A DNA stretch of 5,620 nucleotides, from contig JAFNXT010000166.1 of assembly GCA_017378975.1 (NCBI GenBank), positions 1 through 5,620 on the forward strand, written 5' to 3'. Shown here one piece after another: positions 1 to 4,200 of the stretch (position 1 is its first letter; each line of letters begins with the position of its first letter). Position numbers and translations under genes: made by a program. A model generated the notes under the pieces. That model was given only the letters and a program-made list of their open reading frames with translations. It was not told where the DNA came from and searched no databases. The stretch is from Oscillospiraceae bacterium. GTDB taxonomy: Bacteria > Bacillota > Clostridia > Oscillospirales > Oscillospiraceae.

Positions 1-72
1 CAGCTCGGCGTAGTCCGCGCCGGTGGACATGGCACGGGACAGGACTTGTTCGCAGATGTGTCTTGGGATCAT
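1..72 (-). CDS. TldD/PmbA-family metallopeptidase, N-terminal fragment (runs off the left edge)
   Basis: Only the first 24 residues are inside the window (MIPRHICEQV LSRAMSTGAD, then YAEL). The start ATG is at 72-70 and is preceded by a good Shine-Dalgarno (GGAGG, complement of 79-83) at a 6-base spacing, so this is a real gene start. The pattern of an amphipathic helix followed by Gly-Ala-Asp-Tyr-Ala-Glu-Leu is what opens TldD/PmbA proteins, cytoplasmic zinc-dependent peptidases known for microcin/CcdA processing and modified-peptide maturation. No catalytic residues are visible because the gene continues outside the window, so TldD and PmbA cannot be separated here. It lies on the same strand as the lipoprotein gene, with the palindromic element in the 158-base gap between them. 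No convincing promoter of its own is visible. Confidence 0.6.
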   Translation of the reverse strand, partial: MIPRHICEQVLSRAMSTGADYAEL

Positions 73-120
73 AGGTGACCTCCCTCGTATTTTTGTAGGG
101 CGGGGGCTTGCCCCCGCCAT

Positions 121-142
121 CGCTGATCGCTTGCGATCAGCG
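121..142. repeat. Perfect inner hairpin 1 of the palindromic element
   Basis: A 10-bp stem, CGCTGATCGC pairing with GCGATCAGCG, encloses a TT loop. No mismatches. It lies 2 bases inside the left 25-base arm. No T-tract follows on either strand, so it is not a standard intrinsic terminator. Confidence 0.8.
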
Positions 143-160
143 GCAGATGTGTTGTGTCAT

Positions 161-183
161 GTGTACTTGCTCCGCAAGTACAC
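161..183. repeat. Perfect inner hairpin 2 of the palindromic element
   Basis: A 10-bp stem, GTGTACTTGC pairing with GCAAGTACAC, encloses a TCC loop. No mismatches. It ends one base before the right 25-base arm, and its stem sequence is unrelated to that of inner hairpin 1 apart from the loop-proximal CTTGC. Confidence 0.8.
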
Positions 184-230
184 CGGCGGGGGCAAGCCCC
201 CGCCCTACACTGAGTGGGGTATGGCTCCTT

Positions 231-977
231 TTACGTGAGGTAGGGGGTCAGGAGCTGGCGCAGTTCGTTGGGGTCGGCGATCGCGCCCCGGTGGACGTGG
301 CGGATCACGCCCCAGCGGTCGATCAGGATCAGCGTGGGGTACATGGTGATGCCGAAAATATCCGTCCATGAACTGGGACAGGGGGCCAGAGGGAAGCTGT
401 GCTTTTTGTAGCCGGAGACTGTGGCGGCATCCTCCAGAGGGTCGGCACCGATCACGGCGATCCGGTCTTTGAGCTGGCTGTAGACCACTTCCAAGGCGGT
501 GAAGGAGGTGGCACAGGGGCGGCACCCGGTGTACCAGAACTCAAGCAGTACCAGCTCCTTCTCCTGTAAGGTCTGGGACAGGTTGAAGATCTCGCCGGTG
601 GGCGTGGTGAGGGTGAAGTCGTACATCAGATCCCCAAGCCCCAGAGAAGTGGGAGAGCCCTGCTCCGGAGGGATGGGAGCGGTGGTGAGGGTCACGGTGT
701 CCGTCAGGGGAAGTTCCGCCGGTGCGGTATGGCCCGGAGGGAGCCGGTCCAGGGTCAGGTGATAGTCCCCCGGCAGGAGCCCGAAGCGGACGGTACCGGT
801 CTCGTCGGTGATCTGACGGTCCAGCGGCGACTGTCCCTGCCAGACGGTCACTTCGATGCCGGGGAGGGGTCCGCCGTGGATGCTCCGGAGGGTCACGGAA
901 CGCTCCTCCCGCGGTGCGACCGGGGCACCGCAACCCGTCAGCAGGAGCGCAAGGAAAAGACAAAGGATCTGTTTCAT
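231..977 (-). CDS. Lipoprotein with TlpA/ResA-type thioredoxin domain
   Basis: A 248-residue exported lipoprotein. Residues 1-16 form a lipoprotein signal peptide (KQ, then a Leu-rich core) ending in the lipobox LTGC with lipidated Cys16. Residues about 27-77 look like a small prealbumin/carboxypeptidase-regulatory beta-sandwich (pattern GxPLPGIEVTV, then TDETGTVRFGLLPGDYHLTL). Residues about 113-248 form a thioredoxin fold of the AhpC/TSA-TlpA type: the GDLMYDFTL entry strand, active site FWYTGCRPC with Cys152 and Cys155, and the cis-proline at Tyr213-Pro214. The expected role is thiol-disulfide exchange on the outer face of the membrane, for example reducing or isomerising cysteines in exported proteins; the partner is not visible. 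The start at 977 is chosen because AGGAGG lies 7 bases upstream. A longer frame to 1097 would read through both this ribosome binding site and the promoter. It is divergent from the pullulanase gene. The substrate and any gene symbol (resA, tlpA) cannot be assigned. Confidence 0.88.
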   Translation of the reverse strand: MKQILCLFLALLLTGCGAPVAPREERSVTLRSIHGGPLPGIEVTVWQGQSPLDRQITDETGTVRFGLLPGDYHLTLDRLPPGHTAPAELPLTDTVTLTTAPIPPEQGSPTSLGLGDLMYDFTLTTPTGEIFNLSQTLQEKELVLLEFWYTGCRPCATSFTALEVVYSQLKDRIAVIGADPLEDAATVSGYKKHSFPLAPCPSSWTDIFGITMYPTLILIDRWGVIRHVHRGAIADPNELRQLLTPYLT

Positions 978-984
978 CCAGACG

Positions 985-990
985 CCTCCT
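985..990 (-). promoter_or_regulatory. Ribosome binding site of the thioredoxin lipoprotein gene
   Basis: The complement reads AGGAGG, 7 bases before the ATG at 977-975. It decides the start: in-frame ATGs further upstream, at 1001 and 1097, have no such site, and the one at 1001 would overlap the promoter. Confidence 0.85.
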
Positions 991-999
991 TTTTTATTC

Positions 1000-1028
1000 A
1001 TGATACCACAAGAAACGGGGATCGTAAA
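1000..1028 (-). promoter_or_regulatory. Probable sigma-A promoter (extended -10) for the lipoprotein gene
   Basis: On the minus strand, TTTACG (1028-1023, 4 of 6 match to TTGACA) is followed after 17 bases by TATCAT (1005-1000, 5 of 6). The TGG just before it gives an extended -10 (TGnTATCAT). Transcription would begin around 993, giving a very short leader that holds only the AGGAGG site. Confidence 0.55.
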
Positions 1029-1042
1029 TGCTCTGGCGTGGG

Positions 1043-1067
1043 GAAACGGTTCGTGAAAACGCCAAAA
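1043..1067. promoter_or_regulatory. Candidate operator motifs in the divergent intergenic region (LacI/CcpA-like)
   Basis: GAAACGGTTC (1043-1052) is a near-palindrome around a central CG step, and TGAAAACGCCAAAA (1054-1067) matches the first eight positions of the catabolite-responsive element consensus TGWAANCGNTNWCA but is poor in the right half. Both lie between the two divergent promoters, about 30-55 bases upstream of the pullulanase -35. LacI-family regulators (MalR, CcpA) commonly control starch genes in Bacillota, so the location is suggestive. The motif match is weak, and this is a hypothesis rather than an assignment. Confidence 0.25.
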
Positions 1068-1097
1068 GAACAGACGGTAATTTGTACCTTCTGTCAA

Positions 1098-1126
1098 TTG
1101 TCAAAGAACGGTACGTCTACTATAAT
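1098..1126 (+). promoter_or_regulatory. Strong sigma-A promoter of the pullulanase gene
   Basis: TTGTCA (1098-1103, 5 of 6) and a perfect TATAAT (1121-1126) are separated by the ideal 17 bases. Transcription should start near 1133, leaving a leader of about 40 bases before the ATG. The TGTCAA word is repeated directly at 1092-1097 and 1099-1104, overlapping the -35, and GTACC (1084-1088) and GGTAC (1110-1114) flank it as an inverted pair, which could be a regulator site. Confidence 0.85.
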
Positions 1127-1161
1127 TAGAGTGCATGATTGCGCAAATTATTATGATCGAT

Positions 1162-1166
1162 GGAGG
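1162..1166 (+). promoter_or_regulatory. Ribosome binding site of the pullulanase gene
   Basis: GGAGG lies 5 bases before the ATG at 1172 and 8 bases before the adjacent in-frame ATG at 1175. Either can serve, and the difference is one residue. A third in-frame ATG at 1160 overlaps this site and has no upstream Shine-Dalgarno, so it is excluded. Confidence 0.8.
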
Positions 1167-1171
1167 AAACG

Positions 1172-1288
1172 ATGATGGAACGTATGACCAATGGTCTGCG
1201 TCGGAGCATGAGCTTCATCCTGGTGCTCGCCATGATGCTGTCTTTGCTTCCGGCGGTCCCCATGCTCACCGGTGCCACCGTCAACGCC
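1172..1288 (+). other. Sec signal peptide of the pullulanase
   Basis: Residues 1-39: a basic start with Arg10-Arg11, a hydrophobic core of about 15 residues (FILVLAMMLSLLPAV) and a probable type I cleavage site after VNA (Val37-Asn38-Ala39). There is no lipobox, so the enzyme is released or anchored through its C-terminus rather than lipidated. Confidence 0.85.
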
Positions 1289-4200
1289 GCCAGCCAGAGC
1301 GTCACGGTGTATTTCAAGGACACCGACGGTTGGGGCGATGTGTACGGTTACGCCTGGGATAACAACGGTACGCTGACCGGTGAATGGCCCGGTACGGCCC
1401 TGACCAGGGGCGAGGGTGGGCTGTATGCGCTGACCGTCAGCTACAACAACACCAGCAGCAACAAGTTCAATTTCATTTTCAACAACAACGACGGCAAGCA
1501 GACCGCCGATCTGACCCTGAGCAACAGCCAGCTCCAGAGCGGCAACGACTGGTGGGTCAACGGCCCCAGCAACAAGCCTGCCAAGTGTGCCCCTCCCAAG
1601 ATCTCCGGCAACACCGTCACCTTCACTTATGAAGGCTCCGGCACCAACGTCTATGTGGCCGGTTCCATGAACGGCTGGAGCTCTTCCGCCAACAAGATGA
1701 CCAAGTCCGGCAGTGTCTTCACCTGCTCCATGGAGCTGCCTGCCGGTCAGTATGAGTACAAGTTCGTGGTGGACAGCAACTGGATCAACGATCCTGCCAA
1801 CCCCCAGACCGTGTCCGACGGCAGTGGCAACACCAACAACTATATCGTCATGCCCGGTATGGCCGCTGTGACCATCCCCGGCACCAAGGGCGCTGCCATC
1901 CAGCTCCCCAAGGAGCTGGACTGCGTGACCCAGGAGGGTGCCACCGTCCGGAAGGCCGTCAGCTACAAGCTGGCCACCTCTGACAGCAACGTGACCCTCA
2001 GCGGCACCGCCCTGACGGTGAAGGATGCCTACACCGGCACCACCGTGGCGCTGACCGCTTCCACCACCGACGGCTTCTCCTGCGCCGTCACCGTGGATCT
2101 GGATACCACCGCCCAGAAGACCACCAAGGTCAAGGTCCACTTCATCAACGCCGCGGCTTGGGACAGCGTGGCGGTCTATGGCTGGACCGATTCCGGCGAT
2201 GTGACCGGTCAGTGGCCCGGCAACGTCATGACCAGAGATGGGAACGGCTACTTCGTGGCGGAGCTGAGCCATGCCTTCGCTTCCGGTGAGAAGCTGGGCC
2301 TGTCCTTCCACAACATGAAGGGCGCCCAGACCAAGGATGTGACCGTGGCGGCCTCCAAGCTGTCCGCCGGAGAGGTGGAGCTGTGGGTCCAGCCCTCCGC
2401 CACCGCCGGGTCCGACGGCAAGCACACCGCCACCACTTCCGATACGCTGGCCTCCCAGTTCCTCAGCACCGAGGTCAACGGCGATCAGGTGACCTTCCGC
2501 TACAAGGGCACCGGCACCAACGTGTATCTGGCCGGTACCTTCAACAACTGGAGCACCTCCTCCACCAAGATGACCAAGTCCGGCAGTATCTTCTCTGCCA
2601 CCGTGACCCTGACCCCCGGTGTCCACGAGTACAAGTTCGTGGTGGATGGCAACTGGATCACCGATCCCGGCAACGCCAAGGTGGGCGGTTACGACAACAA
2701 CTCCGTGCTGGTGGTGCCCTCCGGCAACGCCCCGCAGGATAACGGCAAGGTCACCGTGAAGCTCCACTTCTACCGCAGTGGCGGCTACACCGATTGGGAT
2801 GTGTGGTACTGGGCCGGCAACGCCAACGGTGCCGCCGCTCAGCTCCAGAGCGTCACCGGCGACAAGGGCCGGGTGGCCACCTTCACCGTGGACGGAAGGA
2901 ACAATGCCAATGTGGGCTTCATCGTCCGTAAGGGCAACTGGGCCGATCAGGAGTTCAGCGACCGGTTCATCGACCTGTCCGATGTGTCCTCCGGCACCGT
3001 CCATTACTTCGTCAACGCCGGTACATGGGAGGGCTCCCGTGTGCTGGACACCGATGTGGTGGGTTGTGCCAAGCCCGTCAGCGCCCTGCTGGAATATGAC
3101 AGCGGCAAGATCCTGGTGGGCCTGTCCGTGCCCTATACCGGGGCCCTGACTTCCGCTTTCTCGATCACCGGTCCCGACAGCGCTGTGAAGGTCACCGGTG
3201 TGGAAGTCACCTCCGGCGGCTATCTGCTCCACACCACCCGCAGACTGACCCTGAACGAGCTGTCCGACTATCAGGTGGTCTTCAACGGCCTGAAGGTGGG
3301 CATCGGCACCAAGGATCTGTTCTACTCCAAGTACTTCGCGCAGGAGTACACCTACCACGGCGACGATCTGGGCGCGGTCTATTCCAAGACCTCCACCACC
3401 TTCAAGGTGTGGGCCCCCACTGCCAAGTCTGCCCATGTGAAGATCTACGCCTCCGGTAACTACGGCAACAACGATCAGCAGCAGTATGTGACCATGAAGC
3501 TGGGCGAGAAGGGCGTTTGGTACGTCACCGTCTCCGGCGATCTGCATGGCAAGTACTACAACTTCGACATCGGCCATAACGGCTACACCGTGGAGGCCAC
3601 GGATCCCTACGCCAAGGCCGTGGGTGCCAACGGCGACCGTGGCATGATCCTGGATATGGACAAGACGGATCCCGCCGGCTGGGAGAACGACATCAGCCCC
3701 AACCAAGGGATGTCCCTGACCGACGCGATCATCTATGAGATGCACGTCCGGGAGATGACCATCGATGCGTCCTCCGGTGTCAAGGAAGACTGGAAGGGCA
3801 CCTATCTGGGTCTGACCCAGTCCGGCACCAGATACGACGGCCGCGCGACCGGTTTGGATCACCTGAAGGAGCTGGGCGTGAGCCATGTGCAGCTGATGCC
3901 CGTGTACGATTTCAATTCCAGCGATGAGTATAAGCTGGATCAGTGGGAGCAGTATGCCTGGGGCTACGACCCGAAGAACTACAATGCCCCCGACGGCTCC
4001 TATTCCACCGACCCCTTCAACGGCGCCACCCGTATCACTGAGTTCAAGACCATGGTCCAGACCCTTCACAAGAACGGCATCAACGTGGTCATGGACGTGG
4101 TGTACAACCATGCCTTCGACGGCGGCAACTTCTGCGGCAACAAGATCGTGCCCAATTACTACTCCCGTTTCTTCGGTGAGGGCAACTGGTCCAACGGCTC

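Larger units (their letters stand above)
94..209. repeat. Compact palindromic (REP/MITE-like) element with nested hairpins
   Basis: The ends 94-118 and 185-209 are perfect 25-base inverted repeats, beginning TGTAGGGCGGGGGCTTGC on the left. Each arm is also self-complementary: 99-118 and 185-204 each fold as a 9-bp GC stem with a 2-base loop. Between the arms sit two more perfect hairpins, at 121-142 and 161-183. The element can therefore fold either as one long cruciform with two side hairpins or as four hairpins in a row. It contains no credible coding frame and lies between two genes on the same strand, the usual place for REP/BIME or MITE repeats. No target-site duplication is evident at the edges. 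It could act in mRNA as a stabiliser or partial terminator. Its class as a mobile repeat is inference, since copy number cannot be seen from one window. Confidence 0.75.

Noticed and set aside
95..118. Intrinsic transcription terminator at the left arm of the palindrome
   Set aside because: The GC stem is strong, but no T-tract follows it in the minus direction (the bases there are TACAAAAATA). The T-run at 91-94 precedes the stem on the plus strand, where no gene ends.
94..209. CRISPR repeats or an integrase attachment site
   Set aside because: The hairpins are inverted and unequal, not direct repeats with regular spacers, and no cas, integrase or tRNA gene is in the window.
23..371. Short plus-strand open frames at 23-238 and 108-371
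   Set aside because: They run across the palindromic element and antisense to the TldD-like start and the lipoprotein C-terminus, with no ribosome binding site or recognisable protein pattern.
978..1097. Longer N-terminus for the lipoprotein, starting at 1097 or 1001
   Set aside because: It would put residues before a perfect lipoprotein signal peptide and translate through the promoter and the AGGAGG site; the start at 977 fits the ribosome binding site and the lipobox.
1076..1104. Second minus-strand promoter from the TTGACA at 1104-1099
   Set aside because: The -35 match is perfect, but at 16-18 bases spacing there is no acceptable -10 (ATTACC at 17), so it is probably a by-product of the overlapping TGTCAA repeats.
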